A DNA stretch of 64,000 bases, from the NCBI RefSeq assembly GCF_900177795.1, contig NZ_FXWJ01000004.1, forward strand, positions 1 through 64,000, read 5' to 3'. How positions within the stretch are numbered: position 1 is the stretch's first letter; each line of letters begins with the position of its first letter. This stretch comes from Plantibacter elymi (nom. nud.) (GTDB taxonomy: Bacteria > Actinomycetota > Actinomycetes > Actinomycetales > Microbacteriaceae). The notes beneath the pieces are model-generated. The model was not told where the DNA came from and did no database searches. It was given only the letters and a program-made list of their open reading frames with translations. Positions 1 to 10,912 of the stretch are shown in pieces. The translations under genes and the position numbers were made by a program.

Positions 1-56
1 AGCTGCGCGGCGTATTCGTCGCCGACGCGGGTCGCGGTGCGGGTGGTCTCGGTCAT
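1..56 (-). CDS. 5' end of an unidentified gene, cut by the window edge
   Basis: Only the first 18 codons are visible, reading MTETTRTATRVGDEYAAQ. The start is supported by a TGGACT hexamer (positions 63-68, minus strand) ending six bases before the ATG, the spacing shared by many presumed leaderless genes in this window. The fragment is too short to identify the product. It diverges from hrpA across a repeat-filled spacer. Confidence 0.45.
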   Translation of the reverse strand, partial: MTETTRTATRVGDEYAAQ

Positions 57-122
57 GGAACCAGTCCACCATGGACCACTGACATTCCAGATGCCGAGTC
101 GGCCCGGTTGTGGAAGTCTCCT

Positions 123-303
123 CGTTTGCCCTTCGACAAGCTCAGGGACCGGCGGGGCGTTGCGGAGTTCGCGAGGTTCTCCGCCTGCCCTTCGACAAGC
201 TCAGGGACCGAAGGAGGTTGCTCAGGGACCGGGGAAGGCGGCTCAGGACCGGGGAAAGCGGCTCAGGGACCGGCGGAGGTGACTCAGGGACCGGAGGAAG
301 GGT
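123..303. repeat. Intergenic repeat cluster with a degenerate 20-21 bp tandem array
   Basis: Two copies of the 15-base core CTTCGACAAGCTCAG lie at 131-145 and 190-204. From about 200 the sequence becomes a tandem series of units starting CTCAGGGACCGG at 200, 221, 242, 262 and 283, spaced 20-21 bases. The unit is part of the same repeat that occurs near 4.3, 8.6, 28.8 and 32.6 kb. The 311-base stretch 57-367 holds no other feature except the hrpA promoter at its right end. Confidence 0.75.
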
Positions 304-367
304 TCGCCGGATCAAGAAGGTCCGGAGCGGCAGCACAACGCGTCCAGCCCGATACGATGGAGGGCTG

Positions 368-3300
368 ATGTCCGACCTCCGAATCTCCTACCCGCCCGAG
401 CTGCCGGTCAGTGCCGCCCGCGCGGACATCGCGCGTGCCATCAGCGAGCACCAGGTCGTCATCGTCGCCGGGGCGACGGGTTCCGGCAAGACCACTCAGC
501 TGCCGAAGATCTGCCTCGAGCTCGGTCGCGAGTCCATCGGGCACACGCAGCCCCGACGACTGGCCGCGCGCACGATCGCCGAACGCATTTCGGAGGAACT
601 CGGCCAGGAGCTCGGTGGCATCGTCGGCTACCAGGTCCGCTTCACCGATCAGGCGTCGAAGGCGACGAAGATCAAGCTGATGACCGACGGCATCCTGCTG
701 AACGAGATCCACCGCGACCGGATGCTGCGCAAGTACGACACGATCATCATCGACGAGGCACACGAGCGCAGCCTCAACATCGACTTCCTGCTCGGCTACC
801 TCAAGCAGCTCCTCCCCCAGCGCCCCGACCTCAAGGTCATCATCACGTCCGCGACGATCGACCCGGAGAGCTTCTCGAAGCACTTCGACGGAGCGCCCAT
901 CGTCGAGGTCTCCGGCCGCACGTACCCGGTGGAGATCCGCTACCGGCCGCTCGTGGCCGACGAGCCCACGGACGACGATGAGGACGCCCCCGAGTCCGAG
1001 GCCGCCGACCGCGACTACCTCGAAGGCATCAACGCCGCCCTCGACGAGCTGGCGCGCGAGTCGATGGGCGACGTCCTCGTCTTCCTGTCCGGCGAGACGG
1101 AGATCCGCGACGCCGCCGACGCCATCCGCGGCCGCAACCTGCCCGGCACCGAGGTGCTGCCGCTCTACGGCCGGCTCTCCTCCGCCGACCAGCACCGCGT
1201 GTTCCAGCCGTCGACCGTGGCAGGCCTCCGCCGGCGCATCATCCTCGCGACGAACGTGGCCGAGACGAGCCTCACGGTGCCCGGCATCAAGTACGTCATC
1301 GACGCCGGAACCGCCCGCATCTCGCGCTACAGCGTGCGCTCCAAGGTGCAGCGGCTCCCCATCGAGGCGATCTCGCAGGCGTCGGCGAACCAGCGTTCGG
1401 GTCGATCCGGCCGTACGAGCGACGGCATCGCCATCCGGCTCTACTCGGAGGACGACTTCGCGAAGCGCCCGGAGTTCACCGAACCGGAGATCCTCCGCAC
1501 GAACCTCGCCGCGGTGATCCTGCAGATGATCTCCCTCGGCCTCGGCGACATCGCCGCTTTCCCCTTCCTCCAGCCGCCGGACGCCCGCGGCATCAAGGAC
1601 GGCGTCGACCTGCTGTCCGAACTCGGCGCGATCGAGACGCGCACCTTCGCCGACGGCTCACCTCGGGGCGGCGGTCCACGCCTCACGCGGGTGGGGCGCG
1701 ACCTCAGCCGCCTGCCGATCGATCCGCGGTTCGCGCGCATGGTCGTGGAGTCGAAGCGGCACGGGGTGTCGCGGGAGGTGCTCGCGATCGTCGCGGCGCT
1801 CACCATCCAGGACCCACGCGAACGACCGCTCGAGCACCGGCAGAAGGCCGACGAACTGCACCGCCGGTTCGTCGACCCCACGAGCGACTTCCTCGCCCTC
1901 CTGAACCTCTGGAACTACCTCGAGGAGAAACAGGACGAGCTGTCGTCGAGCGCGTTCCGTCGGCTCTGCAAGAACGAGTTCCTCAACTACCTCCGCGTCC
2001 GCGAGTGGCACGACGTCTACCGCCAGCTGCGTCAACTCGCGAAGCCCCTCGGCCTGACGATCAACGAGCCGACGGTGAACCCCGACGGCATCCACAAGTC
2101 GCTCCTCGCCGGGCTCCTCTCCCACATCGGGCTGAAGGACCAGACCGTCGCTCCGGTCGTGAAGGGCCGGAACGCTCCACCGGCGACGAAGACCGCGAAG
2201 AAGGGCGACTACATCGGCGCCCGCCAGACGCGCTTCGTCCTCTTCCCCGGGTCCGCGCTCGCGAAGAAGCAGCCGAACGCCGTGATGAGCGCGGAACTCG
2301 TGGAGACGAGTCGGCTGTTCGCCCGCACCAACGCCTCGATCGACCCGGCGTGGGCGGAGCAGATCGCCGGCGACCTCTGCAAACGCTCGTACAGCGAGCC
2401 GCACTGGGAGAAGAACCAGGGCTCCGCCGTCGCCTTCGAGAAGGTGACCCTCTTCGGCGTGCCGATCGTGCCGCGCCGCCGGGTGCAGTTCGGTCGCATC
2501 GACCAGGAACAGGCCCGTGAACTGTTCCTGCGGCACGCGCTCGTCGACGGCGAGTGGACCCACGACATCGGTCGCGACAAGCTGTTCGACTTCCACCGCG
2601 CGAACCGACGACTGCGCAAAGAGCTGAGTGAGCTCGAGGAGCGGACGCGACGCCGCGACATCCTCTTCGACGACGAGGCCGTCTTCGACTTCTACGACGC
2701 CCGCGTCCCTGCCGAGACCTCGACGACGCGGGGCTTCGAATCCTGGTGGCGCAAGACGCGCGCCGACCAGCCCGAGCTGCTCACGATGCGCCAGGAGGAC
2801 CTCCTCCCCGAGGACGCTCCGGCGGTGGATGAGGACCGCTTCCCCGCCGAGTGGGTGCAGGCCGATCAGCGGTTGAAGCTCAGCTACCGTTTCGAGCCCG
2901 GAAGCGACGACGACGGCGTGACGGTCATCGTCCCGCTCGCCCTGCTCGACCGACTCTCGCCCGCGGGTTTCGACTGGCAGGTCCCCGGTCTCCGTCGGGA
3001 CCTCATCACGGCGATGATCAAAGCGCTCCCGAAGGCCCTGCGTCGGAACATCGTGCCTGCGGCCGACTGGGCGGCGAAGCTGCTCGCCGAGCTCCCCGCC
3101 GACGTCCCGGCGGTCGCCCCCGGCAGTCCCGCCGCCGAGGACTCCTTCGCCACCCGTCTCGCGAACGCGATCAAACGGCTCTCCTACATGGACATCTCGG
3201 CTTCGGACTTCGAGATGGAACGCGTCCCCGAGCACCTGCTCGTGACCTTCCGGGTCATCGACGAGCGCGGCCGGACGCTCGCCAGCGGCAAGGACCTCGT

Positions 3301-4243
3301 CGAGCTGCAGCAGCGCCTCAAGCAGCGCACGCGGGCGAGCGTCGCCAAGGTCGCCGCCGCCAGAGTGCCCAACGCCATCGAACGGTCCGGGTTCACCAGG
3401 TGGGACTTCGACGACCTCCCCCGCTTCATCGACATCCGCCAGGAGGACGGCGTGATCCGCGGCTACCCCGCGATCGTCGACGACGGCACGAGCGTGTCGA
3501 TCCGGATCATGAGCACGGAGGCCGACCAGGCCCGCGCCATGCCCGCGGGGGTGCGCCGCCTCCTCCTGCTCGCGATCCCGTCCCCGACGGCGTACGTGCA
3601 GCAGCACCTCAAGGCCAACGAGAAGCTCGCGCTCGCGACGAGCCCCTACCGGTCGACGCCGGCGTTGTTCGAGGACTGCCTCGCCGCCTGCATCGACGAT
3701 GTCCTGTTCCGTGTGGTACCCGACGGACAGGTGTTCTCCCGGCTGCAGTACGAGACGCTTCGCGACCGCGTCTCCGCCTCGGTCATGGACCGCATGTTCC
3801 AGACGGTCGCCATCGTCGCCCGCATCCTGCAGGCCGCGCGCGACACGGAGAAGGCCATGAAGGCGGCGACGAGCATGACGCTGCTCGCGGCCCTCACCGA
3901 CATGCGGGGCCAGCTCGACGGACTGGTCTTCCCGGGCTTCGTCTCCCGGACGGGCTCAGCACGACTCGAGCATCTGCCCCGCTACCTCGCCGGCATCCGT
4001 TACCGCGCCGAGCGGCTGACGGACAACCCGAACCGCGACCGGGTGTGGATGACGGAGGCGCAGACGGCGTTGGCGCGGTTCGAGGCCGCCGGTGGCACGA
4101 TCCCACTGCCCGCCGAGGCTCCGGAGCACCTCGTGAAGGCCAGGTGGATGCTCGAGGAGCTCCGGATCAGCCTGTTCGCCCAGCAGCTGGGCACGGCCGA
4201 ATCGGTCTCGTTGCAGCGCCTGCAGAAGGTCCTCGCGGGCTAG
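368..4243 (+). CDS. hrpA: ATP-dependent DEAH-box RNA helicase HrpA
   Basis: A 1291-residue cytoplasmic helicase of the DEAH/RHA family, which unwinds RNA and in other bacteria acts in mRNA processing and ribosome rescue. Walker A GATGSGKT is at residues 35-42 and DEAH at 129-132. The motifs ATNVAETSLTVPGI and QRSGRSGR follow, and the long C-terminal region has the usual HrpA length. The ATG at 368 is preferred over in-frame starts upstream because those would translate the repeat cluster. GGAGGG lies just before it and a TACGAT -10 hexamer at 353-358. The gene stands alone and ends in another repeat cluster. The family assignment is secure; the physiological substrate is unknown. Confidence 0.95.
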   Translation: MSDLRISYPPELPVSAARADIARAISEHQVVIVAGATGSGKTTQLPKICLELGRESIGHTQPRRLAARTIAERISEELGQELGGIVGYQVRFTDQASKATKIKLMTDGILLNEIHRDRMLRKYDTIIIDEAHERSLNIDFLLGYLKQLLPQRPDLKVIITSATIDPESFSKHFDGAPIVEVSGRTYPVEIRYRPLVADEPTDDDEDAPESEAADRDYLEGINAALDELARESMGDVLVFLSGETEIRDAADAIRGRNLPGTEVLPLYGRLSSADQHRVFQPSTVAGLRRRIILATNVAETSLTVPGIKYVIDAGTARISRYSVRSKVQRLPIEAISQASANQRSGRSGRTSDGIAIRLYSEDDFAKRPEFTEPEILRTNLAAVILQMISLGLGDIAAFPFLQPPDARGIKDGVDLLSELGAIETRTFADGSPRGGGPRLTRVGRDLSRLPIDPRFARMVVESKRHGVSREVLAIVAALTIQDPRERPLEHRQKADELHRRFVDPTSDFLALLNLWNYLEEKQDELSSSAFRRLCKNEFLNYLRVREWHDVYRQLRQLAKPLGLTINEPTVNPDGIHKSLLAGLLSHIGLKDQTVAPVVKGRNAPPATKTAKKGDYIGARQTRFVLFPGSALAKKQPNAVMSAELVETSRLFARTNASIDPAWAEQIAGDLCKRSYSEPHWEKNQGSAVAFEKVTLFGVPIVPRRRVQFGRIDQEQARELFLRHALVDGEWTHDIGRDKLFDFHRANRRLRKELSELEERTRRRDILFDDEAVFDFYDARVPAETSTTRGFESWWRKTRADQPELLTMRQEDLLPEDAPAVDEDRFPAEWVQADQRLKLSYRFEPGSDDDGVTVIVPLALLDRLSPAGFDWQVPGLRRDLITAMIKALPKALRRNIVPAADWAAKLLAELPADVPAVAPGSPAAEDSFATRLANAIKRLSYMDISASDFEMERVPEHLLVTFRVIDERGRTLASGKDLVELQQRLKQRTRASVAKVAAARVPNAIERSGFTRWDFDDLPRFIDIRQEDGVIRGYPAIVDDGTSVSIRIMSTEADQARAMPAGVRRLLLLAIPSPTAYVQQHLKANEKLALATSPYRSTPALFEDCLAACIDDVLFRVVPDGQVFSRLQYETLRDRVSASVMDRMFQTVAIVARILQAARDTEKAMKAATSMTLLAALTDMRGQLDGLVFPGFVSRTGSARLEHLPRYLAGIRYRAERLTDNPNRDRVWMTEAQTALARFEAAGGTIPLPAEAPEHLVKARWMLEELRISLFAQQLGTAESVSLQRLQKVLAG

Positions 4244-4249
4244 CGCTCC

Positions 4250-4390
4250 CTGCTCCCTGAGCCTGTCGAAGGGCGCCGGTCCCTGAGCTTGTCGAAGGGC
4301 GCCGGTCCCTGAGCCTGTCGAAGGGCACCGATCGCGGACCCCGGTCCCTGAGCCTGTCGAAGGGCGCATCTCGACAGGCTCGATGACCGG
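4250..4390. repeat. Four-copy repeat cluster downstream of hrpA
   Basis: The core CTGAGCNTGTCGAAG occurs in direct orientation at 4257-4271, 4283-4297, 4309-4323 and 4348-4362, separated by GGCGCCGGTCC-type spacers. A partial inverted copy (TCGACAGGCTCG) follows at about 4371. The inverted partial copy allows a hairpin, so the cluster may act as the terminator for the convergent hrpA and sulfurtransferase genes (inference). Confidence 0.75.
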
Positions 4391-4400
4391 GGTCAGCGAT

Positions 4401-5252
4401 TCAGGCGTCGGGTCCCGTCGCCACCGGACGCTCCGGGTGGTTCGCCCACTCGCTCCACGACCCCGGGTACAGCACCGGTTCGAAGCCGGCCAGAGTGAGT
4501 GCGGCCGCGTTGTGCGCCGCGGTCACCCCGCTGCCGCAGTAGGTCGCGACCGTCGCGTCCTCCGGCACGCCCGCGGCGAGGAACTGCTCACGGAGGGTCT
4601 CAGGCGACAGGAATCGGCCGTCTGTGCCGACGTTGGCGGTCGTCGGCGTGCTGAGCGCTCCGGGGATGTGACCGGACCGAGGGTCGATCGGTTCGACCTC
4701 GCCCCGGTACCGTTCGCCGGCGCGCGCGTCGAGTAGCACACGTCCCTCGCCCGCCCACGTCGCGGCGGTGTCGATGTCGATGGTCGGCAGGACACCCGCG
4801 GTCAGCGTGACCGTCCCGGGTTCCGGGACGACCTCGCCGCGCTCCAGGGGCAGTCCGGCGTCCGTCCACGCCCGGAACGCGCCGTCGAGGATGCGGACGT
4901 CCGCGATGCCCGCGTTCCGCAGCACCCACCAGGCTCGTGCCGCCGACAGGCTCTTGAGATCGTCGTAGACCACGACCACGTCGCCGTCGTCGACGCCCCA
5001 CGATCGCGCAGACCCCTGAAGCGCCTCACGATCAGGCAGGGGATGACGGCCTCGGACGGCCGCTTCTCCGGTCGGTACGTGGTCGGCCAGCTCGTGGTCG
5101 AGGTCGACGTACACGGCGCTGGGCAGGTGCCCCTCGAGGTAGGCGGGCCGTCCGTCCGGTGCGTCGAGTCGCCACCGCACGTCGAGGACGCGCACCGGCG
5201 TCTCGGAGGCGATCAGGGCTGCGAGGTCGTCCGGGGCGATGAGAATGGGCAT
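4401..5252 (-). CDS. Two-domain sulfurtransferase (thiosulfate / 3-mercaptopyruvate type)
   Basis: A 283-residue protein with tandem rhodanese domains. The N-terminal domain is the inactive structural one, and the C-terminal domain carries the active-site loop CGSGVTA with the sulfur-accepting Cys239. A CGSGVTA-type loop is typical of mercaptopyruvate or thiosulfate sulfurtransferases, which move a sulfane sulfur from the donor to cyanide, thiols or proteins. It is transcribed toward hrpA and diverges from the flavin reductase. A TACGCT hexamer (5259-5264, minus strand) ends six bases before the ATG, so the mRNA is probably leaderless. The donor substrate cannot be told from sequence. Confidence 0.9.
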   Translation of the reverse strand: MPILIAPDDLAALIASETPVRVLDVRWRLDAPDGRPAYLEGHLPSAVYVDLDHELADHVPTGEAAVRGRHPLPDREALQGSARSWGVDDGDVVVVYDDLKSLSAARAWWVLRNAGIADVRILDGAFRAWTDAGLPLERGEVVPEPGTVTLTAGVLPTIDIDTAATWAGEGRVLLDARAGERYRGEVEPIDPRSGHIPGALSTPTTANVGTDGRFLSPETLREQFLAAGVPEDATVATYCGSGVTAAHNAAALTLAGFEPVLYPGSWSEWANHPERPVATGPDA

Positions 5253-5258
5253 GCGTCC

Positions 5259-5264
5259 AGCGTA
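5259..5264 (-). promoter_or_regulatory. -10 hexamer TACGCT of a presumed leaderless transcript
   Basis: TACGCT is followed by GGACGC and then the ATG of the sulfurtransferase. The six-base gap would put the transcription start on the start codon. Confidence 0.5.
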
Positions 5265-5421
5265 CGCAGGCGAGGTCGACGAGACCTGCGCCCGAACGCT
5301 CGGTCGCCGTCACACCGGGTAACAGAGTTGCAGCTCCGGCCGGATGAGCGAAACGTAGCCTGTGCAGCGTCGACCGAATCGGCGTTGCAGCAGTCGTCCA
5401 CAGCCGTTCGAAGGATCCCCC

Positions 5422-6084
5422 GTGAGCTCAGTCCACCCGGCAGCCGCCTCCGTGACCGCCTTGCCGTCCCCCGTCGACGGTGGCGAGGTCGCGCCAGGTT
5501 TCGCCTCCCTGTCCCCCGACGACTTCAAGGCGGCGTTCCGCCAGCACCCGGCTGGCGTCTCGGTCATCACCGCGGACGACGGCAGCGGGCCGGTGGGACT
5601 CACCGCCACCTCGGTCTTCTCCGTCAGTGCGGAACCGCCGCTCCTCGTCTTCTCCGTGTCGTCGCTGTCCTCGAGCGCACCGACCATCACCGCGTCCGAC
5701 ACCGTCGTCGTCCACCTCCTGGGTTCCGAGCAGCTGCACATCGCGAAGCTCTGCGCGACGAGCGGGATCGACCGCTTCGCCGACACCTCGATCTGGGACC
5801 GCCTGCCGACGGGCGAGCCGTACTTCACGGGCAACGGCGTCTGGATCCGCGGACGCATCGTCAACCGCATGGAGGCAGGCACTTCGACGGTCATCGCGGT
5901 GCACGCACTGGAGTCGAGCGTCTCGCAGCCGCAAGCGGCCGAGGAGCCGGTCCGGACCGAGCCGGCCGCCGAGACACCCGCTCCCGCCGTCCCGGCCTTC
6001 ACCCCGAGCTTCGACGGCGCGCCGCTCGTCTACCACAACCGCACCTGGCACCGTCTCGACGCGAACTCGCAGATCGACGGCTGA
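5422..6084 (+). CDS. Flavin reductase-like FMN-binding domain protein
   Basis: A 220-residue protein of the flavin reductase family (NADH:FMN oxidoreductase subunits of two-component monooxygenases). The typical N-terminal run is visible: FRQHPAGVSVIT, then GLTATSVFSVSAEPPLLVF, which form the FMN-binding split barrel. An alanine/proline-rich insert near residues 155-185 is not part of the usual fold. The GTG start at 5422 is preferred because AAGGA lies just upstream and the longer in-frame extension is arginine-rich non-conserved sequence. No partner oxygenase gene is adjacent, so the role is unassigned. Confidence 0.8.
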   Translation: MSSVHPAAASVTALPSPVDGGEVAPGFASLSPDDFKAAFRQHPAGVSVITADDGSGPVGLTATSVFSVSAEPPLLVFSVSSLSSSAPTITASDTVVVHLLGSEQLHIAKLCATSGIDRFADTSIWDRLPTGEPYFTGNGVWIRGRIVNRMEAGTSTVIAVHALESSVSQPQAAEEPVRTEPAAETPAPAVPAFTPSFDGAPLVYHNRTWHRLDANSQIDG

Positions 6085-6179
6085 GCGGTCGGCTGCTGGA
6101 CATCTGTGCACTCCAACCCGCCGTCGGTCCACCGATCTCCGGATAGCGTGGTGACATCACCATCGTCGAGAGGACCCTC

Positions 6180-6560
6180 ATGGCTGGATCGAAAGCCCGC
6201 ACCGCCGCACGTCTGCTGCTCGGAGGCGCACTCGTGTTCGCCGGCATCAGCCACCTGACCTTCGCTCGCAAGGACTTCCAGGCGCAGGTGCCGGAGTGGG
6301 TCCCGATCGACGAGGACACCACCGTGCTCGCCTCGGGCGTCGTCGAGATCGCGCTGGGTGCGGCACTCGCCTCAGGCGTGAAGCGGACGGCCGTCGGCAA
6401 CCTCGCTGCGGCGTTCTTCACCGCGATCTTCCCGGGCAACCTCTCCCAGTGGCTCAACCGCCGCGACGCCTTCGGCCTCGACACCGACAGTCGCCGGTTC
6501 ACCCGCCTCTTCTTCCAGCCCGTGCTCATCGCCTGGGCCCTCTGGTCCACCCGCCGCTGA
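6180..6560 (+). CDS. DoxX-like small membrane protein
   Basis: A 126-residue integral membrane protein with hydrophobic segments near residues 8-25, 45-65, 70-90 and 108-123. The layout and the motif GALVFAGISHLTFAR match DoxX/DUF4267-type proteins. GAGAGGA precedes the ATG. The function of this family in actinomycetes is not well defined; some members are linked to redox balance. It is followed by a long inverted repeat. Confidence 0.75.
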   Translation: MAGSKARTAARLLLGGALVFAGISHLTFARKDFQAQVPEWVPIDEDTTVLASGVVEIALGAALASGVKRTAVGNLAAAFFTAIFPGNLSQWLNRRDAFGLDTDSRRFTRLFFQPVLIAWALWSTRR

Positions 6561-6571
6561 TCACCCGCCGT

Positions 6572-6634
6572 CGCTGAGTCGCCCGAATCTGCGCGTTTCC
6601 TCGTCGAAATCGGACATCCTCGGGCGAGTCAGCG
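6572..6634. repeat. Long inverted repeat (15-bp arms, 33-base loop)
   Basis: Arms CGCTGAGTCGCCCGA (6572-6586) and TCGGGCGAGTCAGCG (6620-6634) are complementary except for one position. It lies just after the DoxX gene. It may be a terminator or a REP-like hairpin; no U-tract follows. Confidence 0.6.
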
Positions 6635-6688
6635 GCGCACGGCGGCTCTCCAGGTAGGGTCGAGGACACCAGAGCCACAGGGAGAACG

Positions 6689-6916
6689 ATGCTGACGACC
6701 GAAGCGACCATGGACGAGCTGCTCGTCGCCGAACCCGTCGAGGCTCCGAGCGCAGGACGCAACGGTGTCGTCAGCCTGGTCGCGCTCGTGGCCATCCTCA
6801 CGATCGTGGTCACCGCGATCGCGGCGCTCTTCTTCCCGGTCGTCCAGGGTGCGACGGCGTTCTTCTACTTCTTCCTCGCGGCCGGCGGCGGTATGAGCGG
6901 TGCCCTGGCCGGCTGA
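6689..6916 (+). CDS. Small hypothetical membrane protein
   Basis: A 75-residue protein with an acidic N-terminus (residues 1-24), one long hydrophobic segment near residues 27-52 and a second weaker one ending in a glycine-rich tail. AGGGAGA lies six bases before the ATG, and a TAGGGT hexamer about 30 bases upstream could be the -10 box. I do not recognise a family. It converges with the next gene with almost no gap. Confidence 0.6.
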   Translation: MLTTEATMDELLVAEPVEAPSAGRNGVVSLVALVAILTIVVTAIAALFFPVVQGATAFFYFFLAAGGGMSGALAG

Positions 6917-6921
6917 GCGGC

Positions 6922-7431
6922 TCAGTCCTGCAGGGGTGAGATCTCCACGCTTCCTGATGCGAACGGGAACGGGAACAGCACGTCGATCGGGCCTCCATCC
7001 CAACTGGTCACGTCGAGTTGAGCGAACCAGACCTGCGCGACGAGGATGCTCACGAGCGCAACGCCGCAGACGATCCAGCGGGCACGGGAGATGAACCGCA
7101 GGGCCTGGGCCTGAGATGACGCTCGGCGGAGGATGACACTCAGCACCCCGATGATGGTGCCGCCGATGACGCCGTAGACGATCGGACTCGGCAGCAGGGA
7201 AACGGTCAAGCACGTGGGCGCTGTGTCCGTCGGTCCGCCGTCGGCATCGATGAACCCACCGCTGCCGTCGAACCCGCCAGGACAGATGCCCTGCGTCGCG
7301 TGACTCAGCGCGGTGTAGACCAATGACGCCAAGACGGCCCAGATCAGTAGCGCGCGGATCGCTCGGATGATGTCTGCCCCTGGCAGCTCCGGACCGATGG
7401 CCTCGCGGTGTTGTTCGAGTGTCGCGCTCAC
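6922..7431 (-). CDS. Hypothetical multi-pass membrane protein
   Basis: A 169-residue protein with an extramembrane N-terminus and three to four hydrophobic segments. One starts around residue 28, one around 75 just after a glycine/aspartate-rich loop, and one near 125. The GTG at 7431 is chosen because GGGGGAGA lies seven bases upstream. An in-frame ATG 20 codons earlier has no ribosome binding site. No domain is recognised. Confidence 0.6.
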   Translation of the reverse strand: MSATLEQHREAIGPELPGADIIRAIRALLIWAVLASLVYTALSHATQGICPGGFDGSGGFIDADGGPTDTAPTCLTVSLLPSPIVYGVIGGTIIGVLSVILRRASSQAQALRFISRARWIVCGVALVSILVAQVWFAQLDVTSWDGGPIDVLFPFPFASGSVEISPLQD

Positions 7432-7489
7432 GGTGGTCTCCCCCAAGATCGATCGTGCGTCCCTCCACGCTAACCGCTGAGGTCGCTGC

Positions 7490-7538
7490 ACGCACGAGGG
7501 CCGGATGGAATCGTGGATTCCATCCGGCCCTCGTGCGT
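7490..7538 (-). terminator. Perfect 23-bp hairpin downstream of nrdF
   Basis: The arms at 7490-7512 and 7516-7538 are perfectly complementary around a three-base GTG loop. The hairpin sits 23 bases past the nrdF stop. No strong U-tract is present, which is common for hairpins in high-GC actinomycetes. Confidence 0.8.
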
Positions 7539-7561
7539 CCAGCGCAGTGCTTGCGTGGTGA

Positions 7562-8755
<1,194 letters not shown>

Positions 8756-8779
8756 GCGGATGACGAAGCGCGAAGCTCC

Positions 8780-10912
8780 TTAGAGCATGCAGCTGACGCA
8801 GCCGTCGACTTCCGTGCCCTCGAGCGCGAGCTGGCGGAGACGGATGTAGTAGATGGTCTTGATGCCCTTCTTCCACGCGTAGATCTGCGCCTTGTTGATG
8901 TCGCGCGTGGTGGCGGTGTCCTTGAAGAACAGCGTCAGCGACAGCCCCTGGTCGACGTGCTGCGTCGCCGCGGCGTACGTGTCGATGATCTTCTCGGCAC
9001 CGATCTCGTAGGCGTCCTCGTAGTACTCCAGGTTGTCGTTCGTCATGAACGGAGCCGGGTAGTACACGCGACCGAGCTTGCCTTCCTTGCGGATCTCGAT
9101 CTTCGACGCGATCGGGTGGATCGACGACGTGGAGTTGTTGATGTAGGAGATCGAACCGGTCGGCGGGACGGCCTGGAGGTTCTGGTTGTAGATGCCGTAC
9201 TCCTGGATGGACGCCTTGAGGGCCGTCCAGTCCGCCTGCGTCGGGATCTGCACGCCGGCCTGCTCGAAGAGCTCGCGACCACGAGCCGTCTCGGGCTCCC
9301 AGACCTGGTCGATGTACTTGTCGAAGAACTCACCCGACGCGTACTGCGAGTCGGCGAAGCCGTCGAAGGTCTCCCCGCGCTCCTTGGCGATGAGGTTCGA
9401 GGCGCGCAGCGCGTGGAACACCACCGTGTAGAAGTAGATGTTCGTGAAGTCGATGCCCTCGGGGCTGCCGTAGTGCACGCGCTCGCGGGCGAGGTAGCCG
9501 TGGAGGTTCATCTGGCCGAGGCCGATGGCGTGCGACTTGTCGTTGCCGTCCTCGATCGAGCGCACCGAGGAGATGTGGCTCTGGTCGGACACGGAGGTGA
9601 GGCCGCGGATGGCGGTCTCGACCGTGCGACCGAAGTCGGGCGAGTCCATCGTGAGCGCGATGTTCAGCGAGCCGAGGTTGCAGGAGATGTCCTTGCCGAT
9701 CTCCTTGTACGAGAGGTCCTCGTTGTAGGTGGTCGGCGTGTTGACCTGGAGGATCTCCGAGCAGAGGTTCGACATGTTGATGCGGCCCTTGATGGGGTTC
9801 GCCTTGTTCACCGTGTCTTCGAACACGATGTACGGGTAGCCGGACTCGAACTGGATCTCCGCGATGGTCTGGAAGAACTCGCGCGCGTTGATCTTCGTCT
9901 TCTTGATGCGGGAGTCGTCGACCATCTCGTGGTACTTCTCGCTCACCGAGATGTCGCCGAACGGCACACCGTAGACGCGCTCGACGTCGTACGGGGAGAA
10001 CAGGTACATGTCCTCGCCCTTCTTCGCGAGGTCGAAGGTGATGTCGGGGACGACGACGCCGAGGGACAGCGTCTTGATCCGGATCTTCTCGTCGGCGTTC
10101 TCACGCTTGGTGTCGAGGAAGCGCAGGATGTCGGGGTGGTGTGCGTTGAGGTACACCGCGCCGGCGCCCTGACGCGCGCCGAGCTGGTTCGCGTAGCTGA
10201 AGGAGTCCTCGAGGAGCTTCATCACGGGGATGATGCCGCTCGACTGGTTCTCGATCTGCTTGATGGGCGCACCGGACTCGCGGATGTTCGACAACGAGAG
10301 CGCCACACCGCCGCCACGCTTCGAGAGCTGGAGCGCGGAGTTGATGCCACGGGCGATCGACTCCATGTTGTCCTCGATGCGGAGGAGGAAGCAGGAGACG
10401 AGCTCGCCGCGCTGGGCCTTGCCCGAGTTGAGGAAGGTGGGCGTCGCCGGCTGGAACCGACCCGCGATGATCTCCTCGACGAGCGCGACCGCGAGCTGCT
10501 GGTCGCCGTCGGCGAGACCGAGGGCGGTCATGACGACGCGGTCCTCGAACCGCTCGAGGTAGCGCTTGCCGTCGAAGGTCTTCAGCGTGTACGAGGTGTA
10601 GTACTTGAACGCGCCGAGGAAGGTCTGGAAGCGGAACTTCTTCGAGTAGGCCAGGTCGTTGAGCTCCTGGATGAAGTCGAACGAGTACTTGTCGAGCACT
10701 GCCTGCTCGTAGTACTCCTTCTCGACGAGGTAGTCGAGCCGTTCCTTCAGCGAGTGGAAGAAGACGGTGTTCTGGTTGACGTGCTGGAGGAAGTACTCCC
10801 GCGCGGCCTCACGGTCCTTGTCGAACTGGATCTCGCCGTTCGGGCCGTAGAGGTTGAGCATCGCGTTGAGCGAGTGGTAGTCCATCTGGCTCGTCGACGG
10901 TGCGTCGATCAC
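8780..10912 (-). CDS. nrdE: Class Ib ribonucleotide reductase large (catalytic) subunit
   Basis: A 710-residue R1E protein that reduces ribonucleoside diphosphates to deoxyribonucleotides. The active-site cysteine regions [13 protein letters not shown] and NLCSEIL are present. The C-terminus ends DGCVSCML, the swinging cysteine pair that takes electrons from NrdH. The start is a GTG whose bases overlap the nrdI stop (GTGA, 10909-10912), which means translational coupling. A longer in-frame ATG reading would run through nrdI and is not credible. The length fits the NrdE family. Confidence 0.97.
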   Translation of the reverse strand: MIDAPSTSQMDYHSLNAMLNLYGPNGEIQFDKDREAAREYFLQHVNQNTVFFHSLKERLDYLVEKEYYEQAVLDKYSFDFIQELNDLAYSKKFRFQTFLGAFKYYTSYTLKTFDGKRYLERFEDRVVMTALGLADGDQQLAVALVEEIIAGRFQPATPTFLNSGKAQRGELVSCFLLRIEDNMESIARGINSALQLSKRGGGVALSLSNIRESGAPIKQIENQSSGIIPVMKLLEDSFSYANQLGARQGAGAVYLNAHHPDILRFLDTKRENADEKIRIKTLSLGVVVPDITFDLAKKGEDMYLFSPYDVERVYGVPFGDISVSEKYHEMVDDSRIKKTKINAREFFQTIAEIQFESGYPYIVFEDTVNKANPIKGRINMSNLCSEILQVNTPTTYNEDLSYKEIGKDISCNLGSLNIALTMDSPDFGRTVETAIRGLTSVSDQSHISSVRSIEDGNDKSHAIGLGQMNLHGYLARERVHYGSPEGIDFTNIYFYTVVFHALRASNLIAKERGETFDGFADSQYASGEFFDKYIDQVWEPETARGRELFEQAGVQIPTQADWTALKASIQEYGIYNQNLQAVPPTGSISYINNSTSSIHPIASKIEIRKEGKLGRVYYPAPFMTNDNLEYYEDAYEIGAEKIIDTYAAATQHVDQGLSLTLFFKDTATTRDINKAQIYAWKKGIKTIYYIRLRQLALEGTEVDGCVSCML

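Noticed and set aside
110-367. N-terminal extension of HrpA by 86 codons
   Set aside because: It would translate the repeat cluster. The ATG at 368 has a ribosome site and a promoter before it, and begins the family-like sequence.
1658-3607. 649-codon open frame on the minus strand inside hrpA
   Set aside because: It is a GC-skew shadow of the hrpA reading frame. Its composition is Val/Asp/Glu/Arg-rich with no domain, and hrpA is certain.
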